Shown here: piece after piece, positions 18,745 through 28,886 of the stretch
How positions within the stretch are numbered: position 1 is the stretch's first letter
Layout: the number at the start of each line of letters is the position of its first letter
Notes under the pieces: generated by a model
Told to the model about the DNA's origin: nothing
Database searches by the model: none
Seen by the model: only the letters and a program-made list of their open reading frames with translations
NCBI GenBank assembly: GCA_963807085.1
Contig: CAWEBB010000022.1
Span: 207,289 to 271,288 of the forward strand
Reading direction: 5' to 3'
DNA from: JACKII01 sp963807085
Lineage (GTDB): Bacteria > Pseudomonadota > Alphaproteobacteria > Bin95
DNA length: 64,000 bases
Made by a program: the position numbers and the translations under genes

Positions 18745-19719
18745 CTAAACCTCCATCACCGCCTTGCCGACCACCGCTCGCTCCTGGATCGGGCGCATGG
18801 CGGCCTGGATGTCGGGCCACTTGATGCGGTGGGAGATATGAGGGCGGAGGCGGCCCTGCTCGGCCAGCCGGGTCAGGGTCGCGATGGTTTGCTCGTTCAG
18901 GCCGGGAATGCGGCGGCCGATCTCGCCCGCGCGGAAGCCCACGGCCGTCGCGCCCTTGATCAGCAGCAGGTTGGAGCGCACCGAGACGGGCGGGCCGCCG
19001 GTGAAACCGATATAGACCACCCGGCAGCCATAATTCATACAGCGCAGGCTCTGCTCGGCGATGTCGCCGCCGACCGGATCATAGATTACGTCCGCGCCCC
19101 GGCCATCGGTCATGCCCTTGACCACGTCGCGCAGTTCGGTGGTGGTGTAGTTGATGACCTGGTCGGCGCCCTGCTCCTTGACCACCGCCAGCTTCTCGTC
19201 CGTGCCGGCGGTCGCGATTACGTAAGCCCCCAGCAGCTTGCCCACATGCACGGCGGCCAGGCCGACGCCACCCGCCGCACCGTGCACCAGCAGCACCTCG
19301 CCCGCTTGCAGGCGTCCGCCCTGGTTCAGTGCGTTCCAGGCAGTCATATAGGCCGAGCGGAAGGCCGCCCCCTCGGCATAGTCAAAGGTCGAAGGCAGCT
19401 TGTGCGCCTGCTCCAGGTCAGCGGCGTACAGCTCGCAGAAAACGCCGGGCCGGCCGCTGGTCATGACACGGTCGCCCACCGCGAATGCGTCGACCCCCGG
19501 CCCCAGCGCCACCACGTCCCCACACGCCTCCAGGCCGGGCACGAACGGCACCGGCGGCTTGAGCTGATAGCCGCCGGCACACATCAGCACGTCGACATAG
19601 TTGATGCCCCAGGCCTTGTGCTGCACCAGCACCTGCCCCGGGCCGGGGGTGGGATCGGGCGTGTCCTCGACCCGCAGAATTTCCGGCGGGCCGTAGTCCG
19701 GACATATGATGGAGCGCAT
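18745..19719 (-). CDS. NADPH:quinone oxidoreductase family (zinc-free MDR) protein
   Basis: A 324-residue medium-chain dehydrogenase/reductase: N-terminal catalytic-fold domain (GPGQVLVQHKAWGINYVDVL, VPGLEACGDVVALG) and a NADP-binding Rossmann segment (VLLVHGAAGGVGLAAVHVG). The structural zinc cysteine cluster is absent, as in quinone oxidoreductases of the QorA type. It probably reduces quinones or enones with NADPH in the cytoplasm. It lies just downstream of the gamma-glutamyltransferase gene. Confidence 0.87.
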   Translation of the reverse strand: MRSIICPDYGPPEILRVEDTPDPTPGPGQVLVQHKAWGINYVDVLMCAGGYQLKPPVPFVPGLEACGDVVALGPGVDAFAVGDRVMTSGRPGVFCELYAADLEQAHKLPSTFDYAEGAAFRSAYMTAWNALNQGGRLQAGEVLLVHGAAGGVGLAAVHVGKLLGAYVIATAGTDEKLAVVKEQGADQVINYTTTELRDVVKGMTDGRGADVIYDPVGGDIAEQSLRCMNYGCRVVYIGFTGGPPVSVRSNLLLIKGATAVGFRAGEIGRRIPGLNEQTIATLTRLAEQGRLRPHISHRIKWPDIQAAMRPIQERAVVGKAVMEV

Positions 19720-19748
19720 CGGGAAAAAAGCCTTCCGTATTTTGGAGA

Positions 19749-21338
19749 TTATTGCGGCCGGGCCGCCAGCGAGAGCGCCGGCGCCAACCGGAGGGCAACC
19801 ATGCCGAACTGCATGGTTCCTTCCTGCATGACGGACTGCGGCTTCGCGAACTCTTTCATGCCGGCCGAGTCAAAGCTTTGGATGACGTTGTAGTGCTCGG
19901 CCAGCGCATCGAGTATGGCCGGGTTGAGGCGGTAGTCCGCCAGAATGTCCGGGCCGCCGGAGACGTCGATGCGCGGCACCCGGTACGCATCCTCCAGCGA
20001 CAGGCCGAAATCGATCAGCAGGGAGGTCAGTTGGAAGGTCGCCGGCACGATGCGGCGCCCGCCGCTCGCGCCGAGCGCAAACCAGGGCTTGCCGTCCTTC
20101 AGCGCCAGCACCGGGCACATGTTGGAAAGCGGCCGCACTCCCGGCGCCATGCTGTTCGGCTGGCCCGGCCGCGGGTCGAACCAGAACACGCCGTTGTTCA
20201 TCAGAATGCCACTTTCCGGCAGGGTCAGGCGCGAGCCAAACCGCTCCAAGAGCGTGTTGGTCAGCGCCACCATGTTGCCATGCCTGTCCACGACCGAAAG
20301 GTGGGTGGTACTCGCGTCCGGGCTGCCCATATCGCCCGCATGCCCCAGATTGGCCAGCCGATAGGAATAGGCATCGCTCAGGGCCTCGGCCCAGGCCAGA
20401 TAGGCGGCAGCGGTGACGCCCTCGCGCGGGTCCAGCGTCTCTTCCAGTTGCCGCAAGGCACGGGCGAAGGTCGGGCCGCCGCTATAGCCATGGGTCAGAT
20501 AGACGGTTGCGCCACGGTAGGGAACGGCCATGGCGGGCTGGATATTCGGCCGGTAGGCGGCCAGGTCTTCGGCGGAGATCACGCTGCCCGCCGCCTGCAG
20601 GTCGTGCACCAGCGAGGCCGCGATCTCGCCCTCATAGAAGTCGCGCGCACCCGCCTCCGCCAGCCGCCGCAGGGTCCGGGGCAGGCCGCCCATCGGTTGA
20701 TAGACCGTTTCATGGGCGTCTGGTGCGATCGCGGGCAGGCCGTTCGGCAAATAGATCGCGCTCGACACCTCGAATTTGGCGAGGGTTTCGGCGCTATAGG
20801 CGATTTCCAGCGTGGCGGGCCACTGCACGGGCAGCCCTTTTTCCGCGAGCGCAATGGCCGGTTGCAGGGCGTCGGCCCAGGCGATGGTGCCGAACCGCTC
20901 CAGCGCGGCCGAGAGACCGGCGACGGCGCCCGGTATGGCGACCGCTTCGGCGCCCACCTGGTTGCGGTCATCGATCACCTTCGGCCAGGCGAACAGCGGA
21001 TCATTGCCGGAGAGGCCGCTTGCCAGTTCATAGGCGGACGGGTCCAGCGCCCTGGGCGACATCATGCCGAAATCCACCATATGCACCTCTCCCGTTGCGG
21101 CGTCGCCGTGCAGCAGGAAGCCGCCGCCGCCGATGCCGCTCATCCAGGGTTCGACCACCCCCATGGCAAGGGCAGTGGCTACCGCGGCGTCCATGGCGTT
21201 GCCGCCTGCCTCCAGCACCGCGGCGCCGGCCTCGGCCGCCCGGTAGTGCTGGCAGGAGACGATGCCGTTCTGACCGGTGACGGCAGGGCGGGTGAGGGTG
21301 AAGTGGTCGGAGAGAAGCGGGCGGGCGGAAAGAGGCAT
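19749..21338 (-). CDS. ggt: Gamma-glutamyltransferase family protein
   Basis: A 529-residue Ntn-hydrolase proenzyme: N-terminal GGNAMDAAVATALAMGVVEP and GIGGGGFLLH, then the autocleavage site TTHLSVVDRHGNMVALTNT, where the second Thr becomes the nucleophile of the small subunit. MAPGVRPLSNMCPVL and GASGGRRIVPATFQL follow. No Sec signal is evident, so the location may be cytoplasmic. It would cleave gamma-glutamyl compounds such as glutathione, or act as an acylase-type relative. Intact. Confidence 0.88.
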   Translation of the reverse strand: MPLSARPLLSDHFTLTRPAVTGQNGIVSCQHYRAAEAGAAVLEAGGNAMDAAVATALAMGVVEPWMSGIGGGGFLLHGDAATGEVHMVDFGMMSPRALDPSAYELASGLSGNDPLFAWPKVIDDRNQVGAEAVAIPGAVAGLSAALERFGTIAWADALQPAIALAEKGLPVQWPATLEIAYSAETLAKFEVSSAIYLPNGLPAIAPDAHETVYQPMGGLPRTLRRLAEAGARDFYEGEIAASLVHDLQAAGSVISAEDLAAYRPNIQPAMAVPYRGATVYLTHGYSGGPTFARALRQLEETLDPREGVTAAAYLAWAEALSDAYSYRLANLGHAGDMGSPDASTTHLSVVDRHGNMVALTNTLLERFGSRLTLPESGILMNNGVFWFDPRPGQPNSMAPGVRPLSNMCPVLALKDGKPWFALGASGGRRIVPATFQLTSLLIDFGLSLEDAYRVPRIDVSGGPDILADYRLNPAILDALAEHYNVIQSFDSAGMKEFAKPQSVMQEGTMQFGMVALRLAPALSLAARPQ

Positions 21339-21456
21339 TTAGCTGGCGAACTCACGCAATTCAAAGGGGCGGTCTAGGGGTGCGCCTGGAAAGGCGCCGG
21401 AACCCTAATTCGCTTCGTCTGGCTGCGCCAGCGCAAATCTGGTTCCGGCATTGCGA

Positions 21457-21834
21457 TCAGGATGGTCCGAAATGGGGCATGACCTCGGCCGCCACCCGCT
21501 CGAACTGTGCGATCATCATGGCCTTGGGCGTGGTGAGCGGCGTCGAAAGATTGATGTGCTCCACCTGGTAGGCTTGGATCGGGCCGTCCGCCATGGTGGC
21601 GGCACCGCCACGGACCGCGCCTTTGATCCCGTGCCGGATCATGAATTCCAGCCCGCGCGGGATGGCGCTGACGACCGGCTGCCAGCATTCGACAGGCTGG
21701 TGTACGGGGCGCGGCACCAGGGTCAAATCCTTCAGGTCATAGCCGCGATAGGGCACGTCCGGCGGCAGGGTGTAATGATCGCCGCGGTGGCTGAAGCGTT
21801 CCTGGTGAAACGCCTTGAACATGATTTCGACCTG
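21457..21834 (-). pseudogene. LLM-class flavin monooxygenase, 3' remnant (partner of 50239-50559)
   Basis: In frame from QVEIMFKAFHQERFSHRG through PPDVPYRGYDLKDLTLVPR and VECWQPVVSA to a stop after MPHFGPS, all typical of the C-terminal half of luciferase-like monooxygenases. The 5' part lies 28.4 kb away on the same strand. The fragment also joins GPIQAYQ directly to VEHINLSTP, whereas relatives have about 90 residues between these, so there is an internal in-frame deletion too. The protein would not be functional. Confidence 0.8.
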
Positions 21835-22195
21835 CCTTCGAACAGATCTCAATTTGCGTGGTTGGCGAGGAAAAAGCACAGCGTTACTAGGGATTTGCGG
21901 TGGATTGATTAGTGCGCTCCGGGGCCTACCCCGGGATATAGGGCACGAGCGGGGCACGAAGACGGCGAGAGGAGGGCGAGAGGAGGGCATGACCGTACCA
22001 TCGAGATGGCACCGACGCCCAGGCTGTCCGTGCCCAACGTCGATCAGGTAATTAAGGATGTCGTCACCGCATGGACCAGCATGCCTGCCACGGAGCTGGA
22101 CCCTCTCGGAAAGGCGCGGGTGAAGCAGGAAGCCGGACTGCGTGTCCTCGATGCAGAACGTGTGAAAGAATACGACATAGCTGCCGATGATTTTA

Positions 22196-23477
22196 GGGCA
22201 CCTCGAAAAATGTCGCGATCCAGCCGGATCCCGGTAGGATCGCCGATATAGGGGCGATGACTGGGAGGTGCTGATGGGCCAGATGGGCTTCTTCGACGTT
22301 TCGAAACGCTACGCCGGGCTGGACGCGAAGTCGGATCCGCTGGTGAAGCTGAACGCCATCCCCTGGGCGTATTTCCGGCCGCAGTTCGAAGCGGTCTGGC
22401 GCCGGCCGCCGGAGGCCCGAAAATCCAAGGCTGGCCGCAAGCCGTGGGATGTGGTCGTGATGCTCAAGGCGCTCGTGCTGTGCGAGCTCTACAACCTCTC
22501 CGACGAGCAGTTCGAGTACCAGGTGCGCGACCGGCTGTCGTTCATGCGCTTCCTGGGCTTGGGTCTTGAGGATCCGGTTCCGGACGCGACGACGGTCTGG
22601 CAGTACCGCGAGCAGCTGGTCCAGGCTGGCGTTGTCGATGAGCTGTTCGGCGCATTCGAGGGCTACCTGGAGGCCCAGGGCTGGCTGGCGATGGGCGGGC
22701 AGATGATCGACGCCTCGATCGTGCCGGTGCCCAAGCAGCGCAACGACCGCGATGAGAATGCCGCGATCAAGGCGGGCGAGACGCCCGAGGGCTGGGACGA
22801 GAAGCCGGCGAAGAAACGCCAGAAGGACACCGACGCGCGCTGGACCAAGAAGCACGGCAAGTCGCACTACGGCTACAAGAATCACGTCAACGTCGATCGG
22901 CGACACAAGCTGATCCGCCGCTACAAGGTGACGGACGCGGCGACGCACGACAGCCAGGTCATCGACGACGTGCTGGACGACGACAACACGGCCTCGGACG
23001 TCTGGGCGGACAGCGCCTACCGGTCGGCCGAGATTGAGGAGAAGCTGGAAGACCGCGGCCTGAAGAGCCGCATCCACCGCAAGGGCCATCGCAACCGCCC
23101 ACTCAGCAAGCGCGAGAAACCGGGCAACAAGACCCGCTCGAAGGTCCGCGCCCGGGTCGAGCACGTGTTCGGCGCGCAGACCAACGACATGGGTGGCACG
23201 CTGGTGCGCAGCATCGGCATCGCCCGCGCCAAGGCGCGCATCGGCCTGAAGAACCTTGCCTACAACATGCGCCGCGTGGTCCACCTGAACGGCCTCGCCG
23301 CCGCCCGCGGGCCGACGTGAGCGGGGTGGCGACAGCAGAAGTGCGTCTGGAGCGCAGCTGAACGGGCAAAAACAACCAAAAAAGGCCGCAAAACGGCGCC
23401 CATCGGGGCGTTCAGCGGCGAACGAGGTTCAACATCGGCCCAGAAGCGGCTACGCAGCCGTATTTATCGAAGTGCCC
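22196..23477. mobile_element. IS5-family insertion sequence (1282 bp), complete
   Basis: Inverted ends begin GGGCAC, with 14 of 16 bases matching; the element is flanked by the 4-bp direct repeat TTTA (22192-22195 and 23478-23481). It contains one intact transposase gene. It interrupts an ORF near the left end of the island, so it arrived after the island's ancestral gene order was established. Confidence 0.85.
22274..23320 (+). CDS. IS5-family DDE transposase
   Basis: A 348-residue protein. N-terminal DUF772-type region (WDVVVMLKALVLCELYNLSD), first Asp in GGQMIDASIVPVP, second in VWADSAYRS, Glu in RARVEHVFGAQ, then LKNLAYNMRRVV. ATG 22274 lies behind GGGAGGTG. Uninterrupted and within the terminal repeats, so probably active. 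Confidence 0.92.
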   Translation: MGQMGFFDVSKRYAGLDAKSDPLVKLNAIPWAYFRPQFEAVWRRPPEARKSKAGRKPWDVVVMLKALVLCELYNLSDEQFEYQVRDRLSFMRFLGLGLEDPVPDATTVWQYREQLVQAGVVDELFGAFEGYLEAQGWLAMGGQMIDASIVPVPKQRNDRDENAAIKAGETPEGWDEKPAKKRQKDTDARWTKKHGKSHYGYKNHVNVDRRHKLIRRYKVTDAATHDSQVIDDVLDDDNTASDVWADSAYRSAEIEEKLEDRGLKSRIHRKGHRNRPLSKREKPGNKTRSKVRARVEHVFGAQTNDMGGTLVRSIGIARAKARIGLKNLAYNMRRVVHLNGLAAARGPT

Positions 23478-23505
23478 TTTAGCCTTGAAGAAGAAAGTCT
23501 GATCG

Positions 23506-23736
23506 ATGCCACAACCGAAAACGCCCTTCCAGACCGAGCCGGAACAGGAAGCGACGGGGGAGGGAGAACTGATGTCGATTATGGAGTTGCGCCAAGCAGC
23601 GAAACGCCCAGAATGGCGGGGCGAGATGGCACAGTTCCAGTTGGAAGGCCGGAAGCCTTACCGCCAGATGTTGGCGGGGAAGAATGGACCGGAGCAAGAC
23701 CGGAAACCGCCACCGGCGTCGACGACCGAGAACTAG
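23506..23736 (+). CDS. Small hypothetical protein (76 residues)
   Basis: MPQPKTPFQTEPEQEATGEG followed by ELMSIMELRQAAKRPEWRG, a hydrophilic charged protein with no recognised family. It overlaps, in another frame, the right half of the IS-interrupted ORF, so only one of the two is likely to be real. Its amino-acid composition looks more natural than that of the alternative frame. Confidence 0.35.
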   Translation: MPQPKTPFQTEPEQEATGEGELMSIMELRQAAKRPEWRGEMAQFQLEGRKPYRQMLAGKNGPEQDRKPPPASTTEN

Positions 23737-23869
23737 CCGATCGCCTGCTGGAGACCAGCGCCCCTACGAGGATCGGTAAAGGAGAGACCGATCAAGGGGC
23801 ATGACCGCACTTGCCCCCTTACGTATGGCAGCGGACTGATCAATGACGCCTCGTGCCCCAATCCGGCGG

Positions 23870-24965
23870 TCAGATTGCATGGCGCGCTCGTTCTTGCGGC
23901 TTGATATCGAGACCGAAACCGGGACGGGATAGGTCGGGTGCGGCACGGCCCTGCACCGACTGCGGCGCGCCATCGAACAGCATATGCTCGATACGCACAT
24001 GATCGTGGAACCATTCGATATGCTGAGCGTGCGGCAGGGCGGCGCAGATATGCAGATGCAGCGCCGGCGCGCAATGGGCTGAAATCGGAATCTGAAACGC
24101 CTCGGCCAGCCGCGCGGCTTTGAGAAAGCCGGTGATACCGCCGCAGCGCGTCGCGTCGGCCTGAATGACGTCCACCGCCTGCGCCTCGAGCATCCGACGG
24201 AAATACCACGGGTCATAGCCATATTCCCCCGCCGTGACCGCCATTCCGGGCGGTGCACGGTCGCGCAGCAGGCGCAGCCCCGCCAGGTCGTCGGACGAGA
24301 CCGGCTCTTCGAACCAGCGCACGTCGAACCGGGAGAAGGTTTCGGCCATGGGCAGCGCCTGTTTGCGCGTAAATGCGCCATTGGCGTCGACGAAAAGTTC
24401 ACACCCCTCCCCGATCGCCTCGCGAGCCACGCGCAGCCGCTCGGGGTCGCGCGCCCGCTCGCGCCCGACTTTCATCTTGACGAAGGCGAACCCGTCGGCG
24501 GCCCAGCCACCTAGTTGCTGACTCAGCCGGTCGTCATCGTACGAGGTGAACCCGCCCGAACCGTACAGCGCCACGCTCTCCTGCGCCTGCCCCAGAAGTT
24601 GCGCCACCGACAGATCCAGCAGCCGCGCCTTGAGATCCCAGAGCGCATTATCCACCGCCGAAACCGCCATCGATGCGATGCCCGCCTGCCCGTCATTGCG
24701 AAGTGCATGAAGCATCGCGTGATGCGGCGGCGGGAATGTCGAATGCGCTAAGCCCCGTGACGGTGCCAGCGAGCGTGTCGCGGATATACGCCCCGACCGC
24801 CGGATTGCCGTAGCTGTAGCCCAGTCCCGTTTGCCCTCCGGCGGTTATTTCGACCAGAACGATCGTGGTCGCGTCCCACTGCAGCGTGCCATCGGACTCC
24901 GGCGCATCCGTCGGCACGCGGCAGACGGTAACCTGCGGCGTCTCCAGTGTCGGCACGTCCCGCAT
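23870..24965 (-). pseudogene. Enolase-superfamily enzyme (mandelate racemase/muconate lactonizing type), one frameshift
   Basis: The capping domain (MRDVPTLETPQVTVCRVPT, GYSYGNPAVGAYIRDTLAG) and barrel domain are in different frames that meet near 24715, where FDIPAA should continue into HHAMLHALRNDGQAG. The barrel has the KMKVGR catalytic-lysine motif, metal ligands in LFVDANGAF, WFEEPVSSDD and TAGEYGYD, and a late His region (SAHCAPALHLH). It would abstract a proton alpha to a carboxylate, for example as a sugar-acid dehydratase. It follows the TPP-enzyme gene by 4 bases. Confidence 0.8.
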
Positions 24966-24969
24966 CGGC

Positions 24970-26736
24970 CTATCCCGTGACGCGCTTGAAGGTCTGCCAG
25001 AGGATACCGCCCGCGTCCGGATCGCCCGCGGCCAGCGCCTTGGCGTAACTCCGAGCCTGGCTCAGGCTAATATGCGGCGGCAGGGTCGGCACGTCCGGGT
25101 CGGTCAGCGCATCAATGACTGTGGGCCGGTCGGCCGCAAAGGCCTCGTCCCAGGCGGGGGCGACCTGATCCGGCGTTTCGACACGGATGCCGTTCAAACC
25201 CAGAGACCGGGCATATTCGGCATAATCGAAGGGCGGTACGTCCTGCGTTTCCGGCACCTTCGGACTGTCGCCCATGGCGCGCAGTTCCCACGTTACCTGG
25301 TTCAGGTCGTTGTTGTTCAGCACCGCGATCACCAGCCGCGGATCGGTCCATTCGCGCCAGTATTTCGCGATGGTGATCAGCCCGTTGATCCCCAGCATCT
25401 GCATGGCTCCGTCCCCGACGAAGCCGACTGCCACCCGGTCGGGATAGCAGAACTTGGCCGCGGTCGCATAGGGCACGCCCGGACACATGGTGGCCAACGT
25501 GCCCGAAAGCGACGCCTTCATGCCCGGACGCACCTTGATGGCGCGCGCGAACCAGTTGGCGGAGGAGCCGGAATCGGCGGCGATGATCGTGTTGTCCGGC
25601 AGGCGCGGCGAAGCTTCCCAGAATAGCAGTTCGGGATTGATCGGATCGGCCTCTTGATGGGCGCGGGTTTCGGCCTCGTCCCACCATTTGCCAACGCGCT
25701 TCTCGATGTCTTCGCGCCAGCTATGATCCTCCTTTGCCTTCAGATGCGGAATCAGCGCACGCAGGGTTGCGGCCGCATCGCCGACCAGGTTCACTTCCAT
25801 CGGATAGCGGATCGATTCCATCGCCGGGTCGATATCGATCTGCACGGCGCGCGCCTTGCCCTCCTTGGGCAGGAACTCGGAATAGGGAAAGCGCGAGCCG
25901 ACCATCAGCAGCGTATCGCAATGCCGCATCATCCAGTCCGACGGCTCGGTGCCCAGAAGGCCCATCTGTCCTGTAACGAATGGCAGATCGTCGGGCAGTA
26001 CCGCCTTGCCCAGCAGCGCCTTGGCCACGCCCGCGCCCAGAAGATCGGCCACCTGCACCAGTTCGTCGGCCGCCCCCAGCGCCCCGCACCGGCGAGGATC
26101 GCGACCTTCTTGCCTGCGTTCAGCACCTCGGCGGCGCGGGTGAGATCGGCCTGCTCGGGCACCACGCGCGGCGCGGCATAGCCGATGCCGGAATGGACGG
26201 TGCCATGGGCGTGGGGCGGCGCCTCGACCGCGTCGGCCTCCTGCACGTCGTTCGGAAAGATCAGCGCCGTCGGCAGGCGCTTGGCCATGGCGATGCGCAT
26301 GCCGCGGTCGATCAGGTGCCGCGCCTGCTCGGGGACCATGCAGGTGTGGACGTAATCCTTGGCCACATCCTTGAACAGCACCTGCAGATCGACCTCCTGC
26401 TGGTAATTGCCGCCCAGGGCCGCCCGCGCCTGTTGCCCGACAATGGCCAGCACCGGCTGATGGTCCAGCTTGGCATCGTAGAGCCCGTTCAGCAGATGGA
26501 TCGCCCCGGGGCCGGAGGTCGCCATGCAGACGCCGACCTCACCGGTCCATTTGGCATGGGCGCAGGCCATGAAGGCGGCCTCTTCCTCGTGCCGGGTCTG
26601 GATGAAATCGATGGTCTCGTCGCGCCCCAGCGCGCCCGACCAGCCCGTTGATGCCGTCGCCCGGAAAGCCATAGATCCGGCGGACGCCCCATTCGTGCAG
26701 GCGCTTGAGGATGAAATCTCCGACGGTGTCTGCCAT
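24970..26736 (-). pseudogene. Thiamine-pyrophosphate enzyme (acetolactate synthase/pyruvate oxidase-like), two frameshifts
   Basis: It starts MADTVGDFILKRLHEWGVRR IYGFPGDGINGL. The domains appear in order: Pyr domain with the glutamate in RHEEEAAFMACAHAKW and SGPGAIHLLNGLYDAK, the central domain, and the PP domain with the TPP motif VGFVGDGAMQMLGINGL ending NNNDLNQVTWE. Frames change near 26650 and 26085 with no net loss of frame, giving about 588 residues. Proteins of this type often sit in stress-related clusters with GMC oxidoreductases; the substrate is not established. Confidence 0.8.
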
Positions 26737-26766
26737 CTTCTGTCTCCTTGGTTCGTCGCGCGCCGC

Positions 26767-27146
26767 TCAGCCAGGATAGGCGATCGTCGTCAGCAGCGCG
26801 TTCTCGGCGCGGCGGGAATCCAGCCGCGTGTGCTGCACCACTACCGGCCGGTCCGCCTCGATTACGCAGGCATAATCGGTGCCGCGCGGCACCGGCTCGG
26901 GATCGTGCAGATCGTTGAACCGCTGGTGCAAGGTGCGCCGCGCCGGCAACGGTCAGCGTGATAGGGGCCGGCCGGATCGCGGCCGGCGAAGTACGAGCGT
27001 CAGCGTTACGCTGTGCGTCTTCCGTCGCCTGCATTCAGGATGCAGACGGTTTCATGGCTGGTCATCTGTGGTTCGGGGCCGGTGCTCCATTCGGGGATGT
27101 AGCCTTCGGCAATGGCCCAGCGTTGCTGTCCGATCGGCGTGGTCAT
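26767..27146 (-). pseudogene. Sensory-rhodopsin-transducer-like (ASRT family) protein, frameshifted
   Basis: The first part reads MTTPIGQQRWAIAEGYIPEW and STGPEPQMTSHETVCILNAG; after a disturbed middle the second part reads PARRTLHQRFNDLHDPEPVP, then VVVQHTRLDSRRAENALL. Together these match the small tetrameric Anabaena-sensory-rhodopsin-transducer family, which in most bacteria occurs without a rhodopsin. Total length 380 bases, so at least one indel. It appears to lead a minus-strand operon with the TPP enzyme and the enolase-superfamily gene. Confidence 0.7.
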
Positions 27147-27183
27147 TCGGCCGACCCTCCTATTAATGCGTCCTTCCCACTAA

Positions 27184-27208
27184 AATGGTTTTGCGGAAGA
27201 AATGTTCC
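27184..27208 (-). promoter_or_regulatory. Candidate EcfG-type promoter for the ASRT/TPP operon, overlapping a palindrome
   Basis: On the minus strand GGAAC is followed after 16 bases by CATT (consensus CGTT), about 38 bases upstream of the ASRT start. The -35 box overlaps a perfect 7-bp inverted repeat, TGCGGAA-6-TTCCGCA (27192-27211), which could be an operator. Confidence 0.35.
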
Positions 27209-27252
27209 GCATCTGCCGCATAATTGTGATCACTGGGTGAGGGAATTGCGAG

Positions 27253-27276
27253 GGAACGATCCAGATCCACACCGTT
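27253..27276 (+). promoter_or_regulatory. Candidate EcfG-type promoter for the gluconate-dehydrogenase/GH15 operon
   Basis: GGAAC, 15 bases, CGTT, ending 43 bases before the AGGAG-preceded ATG at 27319. The spacer is one base shorter than the usual 16-17; single-base indels are common in this part of the sequence. Confidence 0.35.
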
Positions 27277-27318
27277 ACGATGATTACAGTTTCGGCGCAT
27301 CACGCGCAGGAGAACAAC

Positions 27319-28241
27319 ATGCGACCCCTTGCCCGCAACAACCGAGCCCGCACGGCGCGAGTCCGCAAAAATCATGCCCAGAACGACCGGCAACGTGATT
27401 ATCGCAGTGCCGCCATGGGGATCGGCGCGTTGGCAGATACTGGGGGCTGCGGCATTGCTCTTGGGGCGGCGCACCCGTCCCGACCCACGCCGCAAACTGC
27501 GTCTGTCTGCCGCGACAATGGGGGTCAGCATCCTCGCCGACAGCGCCATGGAGCATCAGCGCGGCGGCTATCACAATCCTGCGATGTATGTGGCACCGAC
27601 ATTGGCGGCGCTCTCCACCTTTGAGGCAGCTAGCGATGCAGCGGGCGACACGCGTGCGGGGCGGTTGGTCCAGAGCGCCGCGGTCGTGGTCGGGAGCGGC
27701 GGGTTTGGGCTTCCACGCATACAACATCCTGAAGCGCCCGGGCGGGGTGGACTGGAACAATCTGTTCTATGCCGCCCCGATCGGCGCGCCGGGCGGCCTA
27801 ACCGTAACGGGAGTGCTCGGGGTTGTCGCGCGCTGCCAAGACGCGCGATCACGGCCGATTGCTGGGCGCGTTCATCGCGTTCGCGACGCTGGCCGAAGTC
27901 GCGGAGGCCGGCCTGCTGCATTTTCGCGGCGCCTGGCACAATCCCGGCGATGTTCACGCCCGTCACGCTGCCGCCCATTGCGGCGGTGCTGTTGCTGCAA
28001 CAGGCGCTGCGGCCGCACGCCGCGACCTCGGCACCCGCCCGCGCCGCGCTGCGCCTGATGGGCGCGATGGGGATTGTCGGCACCGGCTTTCACATCTACG
28101 GCGTAAGCCGCAACATGGGCGGCTGGGGTAATTGGCAGCCAAAGCGCCTTTGCCGGTCCACCGGTGCCGGCTCCGTCCAGCTTTACTGCCCTGGCGCTGG
28201 CCGGCGATGCGGCGCTCGATCTGATGGAGGGCACGCGATGA
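27319..28241 (+). pseudogene. Membrane protein of unknown function in a gluconate-dehydrogenase-type cluster, several frameshifts
   Basis: AGGAG precedes ATG 27319. Recognisable continuous pieces in changing frames are MGVSILADSAMEHQRGGYHN, HAYNILKRPGGVDWNNLFYA, LLGAFIAFATLAEVAEAGLL, LPPIAAVLLLQQALRP and GIVGTGFHIYGVSRNMGGW, ending ALDLMEGTR. At least four shifts are needed. The segments suggest a polytopic membrane protein. ATGA overlap with the next gene implies translational coupling. Function unknown. Confidence 0.5.
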
Positions 28242-28886
28242 GCGGGCGATATCTCGCTCCTCCCTATCCGGGTTGGGATATCCTGGCAAATGGGACAGCC
28301 CCTCGTTCAACGACATCACGCGCGCGGTGCTGCACCACCGCCTGACCGAGGTGCCGGACGCGGCGGTTCTTCACCGCGCAGGAATGGCCCACGCTCCAGG
28401 CCCTTTGCGACGACGGTCATGCCGCAGGAGGGCGACGACCGGAGCCGGTGCCGCTGGCGGCCTGGATCGACGCCGCGCTGCACGAGGGGCGCAGCAGCGG
28501 CACGCGCCACGCCGACATGCCGCCGGCGCCCGACGCGTGGCGGCAGGGCCTGGCGGCGCTGACGCCGAGGCGCAGACTGCGGCGGGGCGCGATTTCCCGC
28601 GCTCGACCGCGCTGCGCGCGGCGCCTTGCTGCGCGATGTGGACAAGGGTGACGTAGTCGCGCGCCAGAGTGGCCGGCCCTGCCGCCGCAGCGCTTTTTCC
28701 GCCATCTGGTGCTGAGCCGAGATCGTCGGCATCTACTATGCTCATCCCACCGGGCAAAGCGAGATCGGCTTTGGCGGTCCGGCCAGTCCGCGCGGTTATG
28801 TTCGCCTGCAGGCGAACCGCGCCGACAGCTGGGAGGCTCCGCCCGGAGACTGGGAGGCCGGAGACTGGGAGGATCCGAAGCGATGA
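28238..28886 (+). pseudogene. Gluconate 2-dehydrogenase subunit 3 family protein, frameshifted
   Basis: It begins MSGRYLAPPYPGWDILA and continues in shifted frames with WDSPSFNDITRAVLHHRL, PLAAWIDAALHEGRSSG, FFRHLVLSEIVGIYYAHP and FGGPASPRGYVRLQANRAD, ending DWEDPKR. This is the layout of the small subunit that accompanies GMC flavoproteins in membrane gluconate/sorbitol dehydrogenases. A shift at GCAAATGG (one A short of GCAAAATGG) is the clearest. The stop overlaps the ATG of the GMC gene. Confidence 0.65.

Larger units (their letters stand above)
22006..23804 (+). pseudogene. ORF of unknown function interrupted by the IS5-family element
   Basis: The left part (22006-22195) reads MAPTPRLSVPNVDQVIKDVV to AADDF. 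If the IS and one copy of the TTTA duplication are removed, the frame continues without a break as SLEEESLIDATTENALPDRA to the stop at 23804, giving 171 codons exactly. The product is acidic and of unknown function. A second frame in the right part (23506-23736) is an alternative gene. Confidence 0.4.

Noticed and set aside
26489..27034. A 181-residue frame spanning the TPP-enzyme start
   Set aside because: It joins by chance displaced parts of the ASRT and TPP genes; each has a better start of its own.
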